A stretch of 64,000 nucleotides of DNA from JASGKO01 sp049840595. GTDB lineage: Bacteria; Verrucomicrobiota; Verrucomicrobiia; Chthoniobacterales; Chthoniobacteraceae. How positions within the stretch are numbered: position 1 is the stretch's first letter; each line of letters starts with the position of its first letter. A program made the position numbers and the translations under genes. The DNA is taken from positions 124,001 to 188,000 of the forward strand of contig JASGKO010000042.1 in assembly GCA_049840595.1 (NCBI GenBank). Reading direction: 5' to 3'. Positions 38,474-46,468 of the stretch are shown piece after piece. The notes beneath the pieces are model-generated. The model was given only the letters and a program-made list of their open reading frames with translations. It made no database searches and was not told where the DNA came from.

Positions 38474-38544
38474 TACATAGACACAAACCCTTGTTGCCTA
38501 GTAAATTTAAAACATTCGTTCAACAACAGTTTATTTCGCCTGGC

Positions 38545-39207
38545 TCAGGCTTCTCCACTTTCGGTAGCAGCTTCTGTATTGTCGAACCGCTCCACCAAAA
38601 GTTCGCCCTCCTCGGTTACGAACCCAAAGTCCAGCGCTGCCGGCTTGAATCCTTCGTCTAGATAAATTGGGCGGTGAAAACAAAGCGTCCCCGGATGTAA
38701 AACGCAGTATTTTTCCATCTCCCTGAACCGCTTTCCCTCAACTGACCAACCTCGGTTGATATCCCTTCTTTGAGGAAAGATATTCAACTGCAGCCCTCCG
38801 CCCATGGAGTGGGCAATGAAATGCCCTTTATCAAAATGCTTCCCCCATCGTTCTTCCGTGCCGCCGATTAAGCCCTTGAGCCATGCTGAAGCCTCAGCTC
38901 GACCGGTTTCCGCACGCATCGAGCGGCCGATAACACCAATCACCCTGTCTTCATCGGTTTCGCTGTGCGGAAGCGCTCCCTTCACCTCTAGGTAGGTGTA
39001 GTGATCATAGTAATATTGGAACCCTTGGTATTCGATAGATAAAAGAGTCGTCTCCCTAGCTGTCATCCGGAGATAATGCTCCCTCCAGATGTAAGGCAAC
39101 TCCTGGAGAAGGAACTCTTCCGTTTGCGTTTTCGATGGGGCTTCCTCTTTCAGGACCTCCCTCAGTTTCTCGTAATTTATTGCATGACTATTAATGGCCT
39201 CATTCAT
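38545..39207 (-). CDS. DNA/RNA non-specific endonuclease-like protein
   Basis: The start is set at ATG 39207 ('MNEAINSH'), because longer readings run into the duplicated leader sequence; this gives 220 residues. The C-terminal half holds 'DKGHFIAHSMGGGLQLNIFPQ' followed by 'DINRGWSVEGKRFREMEKYC'. This resembles the D-R/K-G-H...N pattern of NUC1/beta-beta-alpha-metal nucleases used as toxins or effectors: His as general base and a downstream Asn for the metal. The N-terminal half is a helical region of unknown role. No immunity gene is obvious beside it. It is probably cargo at the element's left end. Confidence 0.6.
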   Translation of the reverse strand: MNEAINSHAINYEKLREVLKEEAPSKTQTEEFLLQELPYIWREHYLRMTARETTLLSIEYQGFQYYYDHYTYLEVKGALPHSETDEDRVIGVIGRSMRAETGRAEASAWLKGLIGGTEERWGKHFDKGHFIAHSMGGGLQLNIFPQRRDINRGWSVEGKRFREMEKYCVLHPGTLCFHRPIYLDEGFKPAALDFGFVTEEGELLVERFDNTEAATESGEA

Positions 39208-39268
39208 GGTTTGTTCCTCGTAGCCGACTTCCATCCGGTTCAGCCCGCGCCATGCGGTCCTGATTACT

Positions 39269-39443
39269 GGCAAGCTAAAGCCCGCACCGGTCGGCTCAAG
39301 TGAAAAATCGGTTCCCCCTGAAGGTCTCCCCCAATTTTCCACATTGCCCCGCCGCCTTGCTGCCGGCTTTCCGGGCTTTTACCGCTCTGCCATCAGGCCG
39401 CGAGAGGCGCGAGCCTGAATAACCTAAAATGGAGGATCACCAT
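39269..39443 (+). repeat. Duplicated ~175-bp leader, copy 1
   Basis: This segment matches 42247-42423 at roughly 85% by eye, up to and including the Shine-Dalgarno (GGAG) and ATG of the small gene that follows. Both copies keep GC-rich inverted stretches ('CAGGCCGCGAGAGGCGCG'). Confidence 0.85.
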
Positions 39444-39741
39444 GGCCTTAAATGATGAACAAACTGCCGACTTACCAAAATCTTCCCCAACACTTTCGGA
39501 ATCCAATATCCGCGAGTTCTTCGCTTCCCGTGGGGAAATTGCAATGACTTGGTCTATCGAGGACGTGCAATCAGTCCGTCCCGACCTTGACGATGCACAA
39601 GCCTGGAAAGTGCTAAAGGCATGTGAGGATAGCCACGATTGCAACGAAGGCTTCAACTGGGACTTCATAGAAATCGTCGCCAGCGAACTCTACGAGCAAC
39701 CTGATGACCTCGACAACTTCAGGAAAGATGACGACGAGTAA
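39442..39741 (+). CDS. Small acidic protein of unknown function
   Basis: This is a 99-residue, acidic protein with no signal or membrane segment. It contains 'AMTWSIEDVQSVRPDLDDAQAW' followed by 'WDFIEIVASEL', which looks like a small helical fold. The start is fixed by GGAG seven bases upstream inside the duplicated leader. I do not recognise the family, but similar short genes are common in integrative elements. It shares its whole 5' region with the gene at 42422, so the two are likely co-regulated. Confidence 0.7.
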   Translation: MALNDEQTADLPKSSPTLSESNIREFFASRGEIAMTWSIEDVQSVRPDLDDAQAWKVLKACEDSHDCNEGFNWDFIEIVASELYEQPDDLDNFRKDDDE

Positions 39742-39801
39742 TCCATGCGGGGCTGCGGGTAGTTAAACCACGCAGTCCCGCTGTGCGGAAGCATCCGCAG
39801 G

Positions 39802-40899
39802 TCACTCCACAAGCGCGTAGCTGGTGCTCCTTCCGCCGCCTTCCTCTTGTTTCAAAATTCCGCTCTCCACCAGCGCTTTGATGTCACGCAAGGCGGTGTC
39901 GCTGGAGCATTTTACCAGCTTTGAATATTTGGAACTGGTGAGCTTTCCTTCAAAGCCGTCCAGCAAGCGGTTGATCACCTGGCGCTGCCTCTCATTCACC
40001 GGGAGCTGGTTTATACGCTGCCACACCGCCGCCTTGCGCAATGTCTTCGCAAGGATCTGTTCTGCGCCATCAAGCGCGCGCCCCAGGCAAGCAAGGAACC
40101 ACTCCAGCCAACCGGTAATGTCCAACCCACCCTTTTGGGTCTGTTCCAACAAGACGTAATACTGCTTACGTTCAGCTTCGATTTGCGAAGACATGCTGTA
40201 AAACCGTTCCGACGTTCCATCTGCCCTCGCCAATGCCATATCGGCAATAGCACGGCCAATCCGTCCGTTCCCATCTTCAAACGGGTGGATGGTCACAAAC
40301 CACAAATGGGCAACACCCGCCTTCAACACCGGGTCATCATCATGCGCCTTCTCAAACCAACCGAGGAACGTCGACATTTCCTTTGCTAGCCGTCCCGCGG
40401 CTGGCGCTTCAAAATGCACCGACTCCCGGCCAATGGGGCCCGACACTACCTGCATTGCACCCGAGGCCGAGGTGCGCCACGCCCCAGTGGTGATTTTGTG
40501 CATGCCGCTTTGCCCGGTTGGGAACAGCGACCGGTGCCAGGCGAAAAGCCGATCCACGTTGAGCGGCTCATTAAAATGCTGGGTTGCATCCAGCATCATT
40601 TCAACAACCCCTTCAACGTCGCGGCTGATTTTTGTAGTGCCTGCGTAATCAATGCCAAGCCGCCGCGCAATCGAGGAACGCACCTGCTCCTCATCGAGCT
40701 TCTCGCCTTCGATTGCACTGGACTTGACGACGTCTTCCGTGAGCGCTGCCAGGCTTGCCTCCGAACGGAGGGTAAACCCCAAACCTTCCATTTTGCCGAG
40801 CAGCCGCCCCTGCCGGTGCCGTATGTCCGCCAGCGACGGAAGCAACCTGCCGTTGTCCCAAACCAAGTTCGGCCAGCCGGCCATCTCGTGGATATACAT
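39802..40899 (-). CDS. Fic-domain protein with inhibitory helix and C-terminal winged helix
   Basis: This is a 365-residue protein. The Fic active-site loop 'HPFEDGNGRIGR' (residues 205-216) is intact, so AMP or another nucleotide can be transferred to a target hydroxyl. The N-terminal helix carries the inhibitory motif 'SSAIEGE' (60-66), marking a class II, self-inhibited Fic. The last 60 residues ('SSDTALRDIKALVESGILKQ') form a winged helix, suggesting DNA binding. The promoter holds repeated dyads (40910-41000), consistent with autoregulation. Such Fic proteins act as stress or toxin-like regulators on mobile elements; the target here is unknown. Confidence 0.9.
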   Translation of the reverse strand: MYIHEMAGWPNLVWDNGRLLPSLADIRHRQGRLLGKMEGLGFTLRSEASLAALTEDVVKSSAIEGEKLDEEQVRSSIARRLGIDYAGTTKISRDVEGVVEMMLDATQHFNEPLNVDRLFAWHRSLFPTGQSGMHKITTGAWRTSASGAMQVVSGPIGRESVHFEAPAAGRLAKEMSTFLGWFEKAHDDDPVLKAGVAHLWFVTIHPFEDGNGRIGRAIADMALARADGTSERFYSMSSQIEAERKQYYVLLEQTQKGGLDITGWLEWFLACLGRALDGAEQILAKTLRKAAVWQRINQLPVNERQRQVINRLLDGFEGKLTSSKYSKLVKCSSDTALRDIKALVESGILKQEEGGGRSTSYALVE

Positions 40900-40909
40900 C
40901 GTTTAATCT

Positions 40910-41000
40910 CCGCAAATTATGCGGTGATTGTAGCAGTTATTCGCCGCAAATGCAAGATTCACCGCAAATCCTGCGGCAAATGGGTTGCTTATTTGCCGCA
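40910..41000. promoter_or_regulatory. Clustered dyads upstream of fic
   Basis: Two copies of CCGCAAAT-N2-TGCGG (40910-40924 and 40962-40976), a third half-site CCGCAAAT at 40944, and a perfect 10-bp inverted repeat TGCGGCAAAT/ATTTGCCGCA (40972-40981 and 40991-41000) overlapping the second copy. The first begins 10 bases from the start codon. Confidence 0.7.
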
Positions 41001-41262
41001 AGGGGTGCCGATGTCCCTATCGTGATTCCCGCGCAATTTCCCGACGAGTTTGTCGGCAAAAAAAACTTAAAATTTTTCCAGCTGCCCGGAAAATTACCAA
41101 CCACCGGATTATTACTGGAAAAACGTGTCTATAAACTGCATTCGCCATTCCCCGAATGCAAAAAAGAGACATTTTTCTTTTAAAGCTAACATTCAGAATA
41201 GTCATTTGACGCGGCAGACGCATTTGAGGTTCTTTCAAAAATCTGATACTCTAAAGGCAGTT

Positions 41263-41562
41263 ATGCAAGTGATGCTCATAACCACATTGAGTTCATTGCT
41301 ACCGCGCTTAGATGCCAGGGATTTAAGTGCGAGAGTAGGGGAGAAATTGGCTGGTCCCGCGAGGATAAGGACTAGGTGGCTTGGCAGGGGAATAACTCTG
41401 ATAGTAAGTGACAGGCGGATTGAAAAGGGTTTGCTGGCGAAAGCTGCAGATCAACTGGGCGCCGAAGTATCTGCCCAGATTGATTTGTTCCCATGCGGCA
41501 AACCTGAGCGCAGCACAGCGGATGAAATTTACCACATGGTGGTAAGACCCCAGAGCAGATGA
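41263..41562 (+). CDS. Small hypothetical protein
   Basis: This is a 99-residue protein from ATG 41263 with a basic central part ('ARIRTRWLGRGITLIVSDRRIEKGLLAK') and 'GAEVSAQIDLFPCGKPE'. I do not recognise it. Coding on this strand is preferred over the overlapping minus-strand reading because the minus gene ends at 41607 once its frame break is allowed for, leaving the two genes convergent with a 44-base gap. There is no clear Shine-Dalgarno, so confidence is limited. Confidence 0.4.
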   Translation: MQVMLITTLSSLLPRLDARDLSARVGEKLAGPARIRTRWLGRGITLIVSDRRIEKGLLAKAADQLGAEVSAQIDLFPCGKPERSTADEIYHMVVRPQSR

Positions 41563-41606
41563 ACAATACGTACCGGCCCTTGGGTGGAAGGCCAACCGCC
41601 CAAGGG

Positions 41607-42072
41607 TTAGTACTCTGAGGGAAAATCCCGACCGTTCCCGATTTTTAGAAGCGTCCCTGATGCCTGACAAGATCGTGTCCGCCAGCATTAATCCCTCTTC
41701 CGCCTGAATGGGATCGTCATGTGGATACAATGGAATGGCTTCCGATTCAGCCAATTCCTTGTCTTCAGCATACAGGAAAACTTGCTTCAGCACTTTCTCG
41801 ACAGATCCATCCGCCTTTAAAGAAAGTGTGAGGTTCAGTTCCTGGAGCGGCTCGAATGGATCGGGCGTATAAAGGAGCAGAAGGTAACCAACCGAGGTTT
41901 TATTTTCCTGCCGAAGGTTAAGGTCGCCCTTCCACCATCTTGCTCCCGTCAAGTCCTGCAATTCAGGTAAATCACATTCCAAATTCCATCTGTAAGACGA
42001 GCCCAGCCTCGACCTCTTCCGGAGCACGCTAACGATTCCTAATCGATCATCGTTGGATAGAGATCCTGTCAT
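41607..42072 (-). CDS. Hypothetical protein, frame broken
   Basis: The start at ATG 42072 has AAAGG about six bases upstream. The protein begins 'MTGSLSNDDRLGIVSVL', continues with 'LTGARWWKGDLNLRQ' and a strand-rich 'VGYLLLLYTPDPFEPLQELNLTLSL', and reaches 'LADTILSGIRD'. Near 41,655 the frame must shift by one; the alternate frame reads 'LLKIGNGRDFPSEY' and stops at 41607. The total is about 154 residues. It is soluble and unknown. Confidence 0.45.
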
Positions 42073-42246
42073 GTGAAACCTTTGTTTACCAAAGAGTTTA
42101 GGGCCTCCACAGGCCACCTTCAAGGCGAAACTTCACCAAGTTAGGCATGCTATTGATAGCTATCAATTATTTCAAATGTTGGTTGATATAAGTTCACTGC
42201 CTGTTTCCTCATTTGCCCATGTCCCGCACCTCGCGGCTCTGAATAG

Positions 42247-42423
42247 GGCAAGCTAAAACCCGCGCCAGTCGGCTCAAGTGGAAAATCGGTTCCCCCTGAA
42301 GGTCATCCCCCAATTTTCCACATTGCCCCGCCGCTACGCTACCGGCCTTACGGGTCTTCAACGCCTTGCCATCAGGCCGCGAGAGGCGCGCGCCAGAACA
42401 AACCAAAAATGGAGAATCACCAT
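42247..42423 (+). repeat. Duplicated ~175-bp leader, copy 2
   Basis: Second copy of the leader at 39269-39443, again ending at the Shine-Dalgarno and start codon of a small gene. Differences are mostly single substitutions. Confidence 0.85.
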
Positions 42424-42628
42424 GACGAAAGATCAACAATCCACCACTTCAAAAAAACCCGCTTATATCGCCTACCATGTTCGCGACCGTGAAGGTGGTG
42501 AAGCCTTCTGGACGCGCATTGGGAGCGCGTGGCCTCACAGCGACGGCAAAGGCTTCAACATCCAAGTTGAAATCGTTCCCCTCGATGGGCGCATTTCCCT
42601 GCGGCTTCCATCCGAGAAATCGGAATAG
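42422..42628 (+). CDS. Small element-borne protein of a common unknown family
   Basis: This is a 68-residue protein ('YIAYHVRDREGGEAFWTRIG', then 'WPHSDGKGFNIQ' and 'DGRISLRLPSEK'). Short proteins with this 'YHVRDRE...FWTRIG..WPH.DGKGFNIQ' pattern occur widely on integrative elements and plasmids of other phyla; their role is unknown. GGAG lies seven bases upstream. A 23-base hairpin (42636-42658, eight-base arms) follows the stop directly but has no T run. Confidence 0.8.
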   Translation: MTKDQQSTTSKKPAYIAYHVRDREGGEAFWTRIGSAWPHSDGKGFNIQVEIVPLDGRISLRLPSEKSE

Positions 42629-43368
42629 TCGCAACGGGGCGGCCTAAAAAGCCGCCCCCAAGGCATGCAAGCCAGCGCGTCCCTCTGTCTGCGAAGATGA
42701 GAAGCCCTCACCTTCGCGACCCCATGCTACACCAGAAAGTCGAATCGACCTACGGCCGCCAGGTCGAGTGGCGCAGGCAAGACTGCGAGAGCTTTCCTCT
42801 CGCAGACATGCTTTTTCCGCGCGTGAGGAACAGCGAAAGCGACTCTACTCGGAACCGCTACGCTAAACCGATAGGAGCCGCTTTCCATGTTCGGTTACGA
42901 GCAGACAATCCGTCTGCCCTCCTGCCCGCCGGCATTACCTCCGCGGGCGAGACTGCAATGCACCGCAGGCCTGCGGCCTTGCTGGTCGCCTTGTAGACTC
43001 GCTATCCCGCTTTCTACTGAACATCGCAGGCAGTTTTTCTTCGGGCGTTCTAGCGCCCTGCCCTCAAAAAACAGCCTTCCATGTTACCCAATATCTGCCG
43101 TGCCCGTCTGGCACGGAACCTTTGAGCCAGTCGCTCGAAGGCCTCTTCGCTCCCTGGCTCCTTTGTTTCATGTCTTCGGGCGACGGTTGGTCAAGGGCAT
43201 CCAACGCATCCCCTAAATTGTCCTCCCTCGCAGGCTCGCTGCGGGACTTTCGGGGCCCCTCGCCGGAGGCCTCCCTATGACAAACCGCCTCATTCCCTGC
43301 GGCTCTCGGTCTCCATCGTTTTGCAAAGCCGAGCCTTTTGCAAGGCGCTGCAAAACAAGGAGATAAAT
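42629..43368 (+). other. Long GC-rich non-coding leader before ardC
   Basis: About 740 bases with no credible gene but many short hairpins, for example 42636-42658 and GGGCG-TTCTAG-CGCCC near 43045. An inverted repeat GTTTTGCA/TGCAAAAC (43318-43325 with 43349-43356) sits just before the ardC Shine-Dalgarno. It may be a structured 5' leader or a small RNA. Confidence 0.4.
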
Positions 43369-44254
43369 ATGAAACAAGACATCTACGAACAAGTCACTAG
43401 CCGCATCATTGAACAACTGGAAAACGGGGTTATCCCGTGGAAATCCCCCTACTTCCGCAACTGTGGGTTTCCCCCACAACTTTGCATCAGGCAAGGCATA
43501 CCGGGGGGTTAACGTCTTCCTGCTTGGGAGCCTCAATTACACCTCGCCGTGGTTCCTCACCTACATACAGGCCAAGGAACTTGGCGGGAATGTGAAGAAG
43601 GGTGAGCGCGGTGCCCTTGTGGTGAAATATGGCACTTACAAGAAGGAAGATGAAACACCGGTGCCGCCGGACGAACCGGAAGAAGTCAGGAAGTTTTTGA
43701 AAGGTTATACGGTGTTTAACGCTTCGCAGATCGAAGGCATCGACTTCCCGAAGGTTGAAGTGCCGGACTCCCGGCAACACAAGTATGCGACCGCGCACGC
43801 GAAATCGTGGCCGGGATGCCGCATCCGCCTACATTTTCCGAAGGGTCTGCAATTCCCTGCTACCGTCCCGGCAGCGATAGCGTCTTGATGCCTGACCGTG
43901 GCCACTTCACTTCCGAGGAGGCCTATTATTCAACCCTTTTCCATGAACTCTCGCACTCAACCGGCCACCAGTCGCGGCTTGCCCGGAAATCATTGATGGA
44001 AGCGAAAGGCATTGATGCAATGGGTGAACTCCGCAAGGTCTATGCTGAGGAAGAGCTTGTTGCCGAAATGGCCGCATCCTTTCTCAATGCGCATGCAGGT
44101 ATTCTGGAAGCTGGGTTTGAGAATTCCGCCTCTTACCTTCAGGAGATGGATTGACGCCCTGAAATCCAAGGACGCTAAAAGTTGGATCATCCGCGCCGCA
44201 TCCCAGGCACAAAAGGCGGCTGATTACGTGATGGGCGTTGTGCGGGAGGAGTAA
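43369..44254 (+). CDS. ArdC-like antirestriction protein, three frame breaks
   Basis: The start at ATG 43369 has AAGGAG seven bases upstream. The N-terminal DUF1738/ArdC domain begins 'KQDIYEQVTSRIIEQLENG' and 'IPWKSPYF'. The frame then shifts near 43,460 into 'GFPHNFASGKAYRGVNVFLL', shifts near 43,797 into 'EIVAGMPHPPTFSEGSA', and near 44,145 into 'RWIDALKSKD'. The zincin-like part keeps 'FHELSHSTGH' (metal-binding HExxH variant HELSH) and 'EELVAEMAASFL'. Joined length is about 295 residues. ArdC binds single-stranded DNA and protects incoming plasmid DNA from restriction, which suits the leading region of a mobilised element. Confidence 0.8.
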
Positions 44255-44891
44255 AAATCGAGGGGCATAGGTGATCCCGTTTAAACGGGATGGCCTGGAC
44301 TCAATCGCATTATTGAGAAATAATATATGGGATTCTCACTTATGAGGCGGGGTGAAATGTTAAGGAAAAAAAATAATTCCGTAAGTGTCGTTACGGGAAT
44401 TTTGTGCGAGTTTTTAACCAATCGCTTCAATCAACTGTTGTTCGCCTGTAGGCGAACGCTTGTTATACTAAAACCCGCAATCTTCGCTCCAATTATGAGA
44501 ATTATATTTATAGATAAGAGCTTCTATAAGAATGCTTTGCAAGGCCGATTAAAATTCGCCTTGACCTAATACCTGCATCCAACTAGACCGAGTCGATTCG
44601 AGACGAACGGTGACTGCGCATTTTACATATCAGGGCATGGGAACTTCTTACACGCGGCCAAATGCTGGCCGCTTATTCGTTTGCCTGCTATGCCCACGTG
44701 CATCGCCCCGTCAACTATGGCTTTAGTCATGCTCCCTAGTTGAGTGTGACCCAAAAGCAATACTTGCCGGAAAAATCGTGCTCGGATTGTACATTACACT
44801 AGAACGATAGAACCAAGACCATTACAAGATGCCAGGATTACATACATTTGGAGCGGCAGTCGCATGCTTACCGACTCGAGGAGAGACCAAT
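44255..44891. other. Intergenic with two palindromes
   Basis: No gene is supported. A perfect 18-bp palindrome (44274-44291, ATCCCGTTT and complement) and a seven-base hairpin (44440-44457) are present, in AT-rich DNA that may hold the promoter for 44892. Confidence 0.45.
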
Positions 44892-45316
44892 ATGTCTGAA
44901 TTTCGCAACGCTTCTGATCGACTTGTTAAGTTGATCAACGAGTTCACCGAACTTGCTCAGCGTGTGATACGGCAACCCGAGGAACTATGTCCCGGCTTGC
45001 CGATATGCTATCAGCCAAATCTGTTTCACTCATTACAACACTTGTTAACGAGTGGCGCTACTTTGACGAACTTGAGAAAGATGCCCGCAAACTCAAAGCG
45101 CCGTTTACCCGCGCGCAGAAGTTTGTGGAAGGAACAGGGCCCACGAGGTCCGCTGCGTTCAAGACTCAACAAGCACGACTAAGCTCGATCGGCGATAACT
45201 TGACCAGACGGATCAAGATACTCGACACCATTACTTCGGACAAACTGAGCAAGGATGCCAAAGAGCAAATCATCGACGACCTCTTAGCTGAGCCGACGGT
45301 AGTTCCAGCAATTTAA
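44892..45316 (+). CDS. Small helical protein, frame broken
   Basis: The start at 44892 follows a GAGGAGA Shine-Dalgarno. The N-terminal frame ('MSEFRNASDRLVKLINEF') must shift by one near 44,985 to continue in 'SRLADMLSAKSVSLITTLVN' and on to a stop at 45316. The total is about 141 residues, all-helical, with no signal or membrane segment. I do not recognise it. It is the first of three same-strand genes ending with a membrane protein at 46448. Confidence 0.5.
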
Positions 45317-45363
45317 AGTCGGTTTTTTCACGGGGATGCCGGATTTATCTCGCCGAGAAGCTT

Positions 45364-45798
45364 TTGTACATCGGCTTTTTCCATTTTGCTCTGCTGCACT
45401 TTTTAAAAGAAGTGAACACAAAAGTTAACGGTCTTGTTCAAGAAACAACATCCGTGCTTTGCTCAGCAGAGGATGCGTTTGAGGACTTCAAAGGCATTTT
45501 TGCGACTTTTGAGCAGGCCATCAAAGCCAAGGAAAGCCTTAAAAAATACGTCCACAACCCCTCTATTACCCGGGACTGCAAGGGGTATTGTCGAAAGATC
45601 AAGACCATGTTCGTGCCTTTCCTGAAAAAGCTGGGAGATTGGGCGAAGGAAGCCGAAACCACTAATCTGGCGGCTGATTACCATGACCGCACTCCATTTC
45701 GAGTGATCTACGAACCTGAGATAAAGGGCCTGCGCGAGCTCTTCGATGACCTCAACGCAACCTGTTTAGAATTGGAGCAGACGTATTTTGAAACCTAA
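45364..45798 (+). CDS. Helical hypothetical protein
   Basis: The protein is 144 residues if started at TTG 45364; the true start may be slightly downstream. It is helical and charged ('AIKAKESLKKYVHNP', 'GLRELFDDLNATCLELEQ'), with four Cys and no domain I know. The first 15 residues are hydrophobic and could be a membrane-associated helix. The next gene begins nine bases after its stop, so they are co-translated. Confidence 0.5.
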   Translation: MYIGFFHFALLHFLKEVNTKVNGLVQETTSVLCSAEDAFEDFKGIFATFEQAIKAKESLKKYVHNPSITRDCKGYCRKIKTMFVPFLKKLGDWAKEAETTNLAADYHDRTPFRVIYEPEIKGLRELFDDLNATCLELEQTYFET

Positions 45799-45806
45799 AG
45801 GGCACT

Positions 45807-46448
45807 ATGGGTGTGGACTTAAAAAAACTTTGGTCGAAGCTTAGAAGCGTTCGAAAAAAGCTCACTGTCTGGACATTAGACCTGCAGGTTCCAGACGGCA
45901 TCAGCATTTTCCTCGTGAAGCTGACAGCGTTTTTGAACATCGCATTTGTTACATCAATTTTGTTTATGGGTTGTTGGACAATGACCCATGGAGTGCTGGA
46001 GTTTTTCGATCCCACTGCTGCAGACGACCAAATCGATAAGGCGGTAAAAATAACAGCGGAAATGAGGGAGCAAAGCGCGATGGCTTCATTGCTCGGGGGC
46101 TTGGAGTTTTATTTGTTGGCCCCCCTTGGTTACCTCTTTCTAAGGTCACTTGCCGATTTCATGCAGCGGTATCGCAAAGACGAAATTATCACAGAGGAAT
46201 CTTCGGCCTCTTTGATGTCGGTGAAAGGCTTAACCGCGGGGCTGCTCATTACTGTGCTCGCCACCCATTTGGTTGCGATCTTCCTTAAGGACCACGACAG
46301 GCCTTACTTTCCAGCGAAGGAAATATTGGCAGGTTTTGGAATCCTCGTTGTCCTCATTGGCTACTACGTTGTGCTTCATCGCCACGTGGGGAGGGTTCCT
46401 GTTCTGCCCGCGTTAAAACAAGCTCCAGAGCCACCTCAAGGCCACTAG
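45807..46448 (+). CDS. Integral membrane protein, about four helices
   Basis: This is a 213-residue protein with a good Shine-Dalgarno (AAAGGG). Hydrophobic segments lie at about 35-57, 92-112, 138-158 and 165-187. A basic N terminus ('KKLWSKLRSVRKKL') faces the cytoplasm. The function is unknown; together with the two soluble genes before it, it forms a cassette whose soluble parts may act at the membrane. It is convergent with the mob operon, with stops 21 bases apart. Confidence 0.6.
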   Translation: MGVDLKKLWSKLRSVRKKLTVWTLDLQVPDGISIFLVKLTAFLNIAFVTSILFMGCWTMTHGVLEFFDPTAADDQIDKAVKITAEMREQSAMASLLGGLEFYLLAPLGYLFLRSLADFMQRYRKDEIITEESSASLMSVKGLTAGLLITVLATHLVAIFLKDHDRPYFPAKEILAGFGILVVLIGYYVVLHRHVGRVPVLPALKQAPEPPQGH

Positions 46449-46468
46449 TCCCAAGTTCCTCGGTCGAT

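Larger units (their letters stand above)
38209..38544. other. Boundary region between xylan locus and element 1
   Basis: No gene is seen. It contains the operator copy at 38274, a seven-base inverted repeat (38342-38348 with 38361-38367) and a terminator-like hairpin at 38438-38473. The left edge of element 1 probably lies here, but I find no direct repeat of DNA next to the integrase at 58.06-58.14 kb. Confidence 0.4.

Noticed and set aside
42697..42996. 99-codon plus-strand frame in the ardC leader
   Set aside because: No Shine-Dalgarno, Arg/Ser-rich random-like composition, and runs through several hairpins.
44327..44569. 80-codon plus-strand frame
   Set aside because: AT-rich, no ribosome-binding site and no recognisable pattern.
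44806..44818. TAGA-N4-TAGA near 44.8 kb as an eighth operator
   Set aside because: It is a direct, not inverted, repeat and lies in the mobile element.
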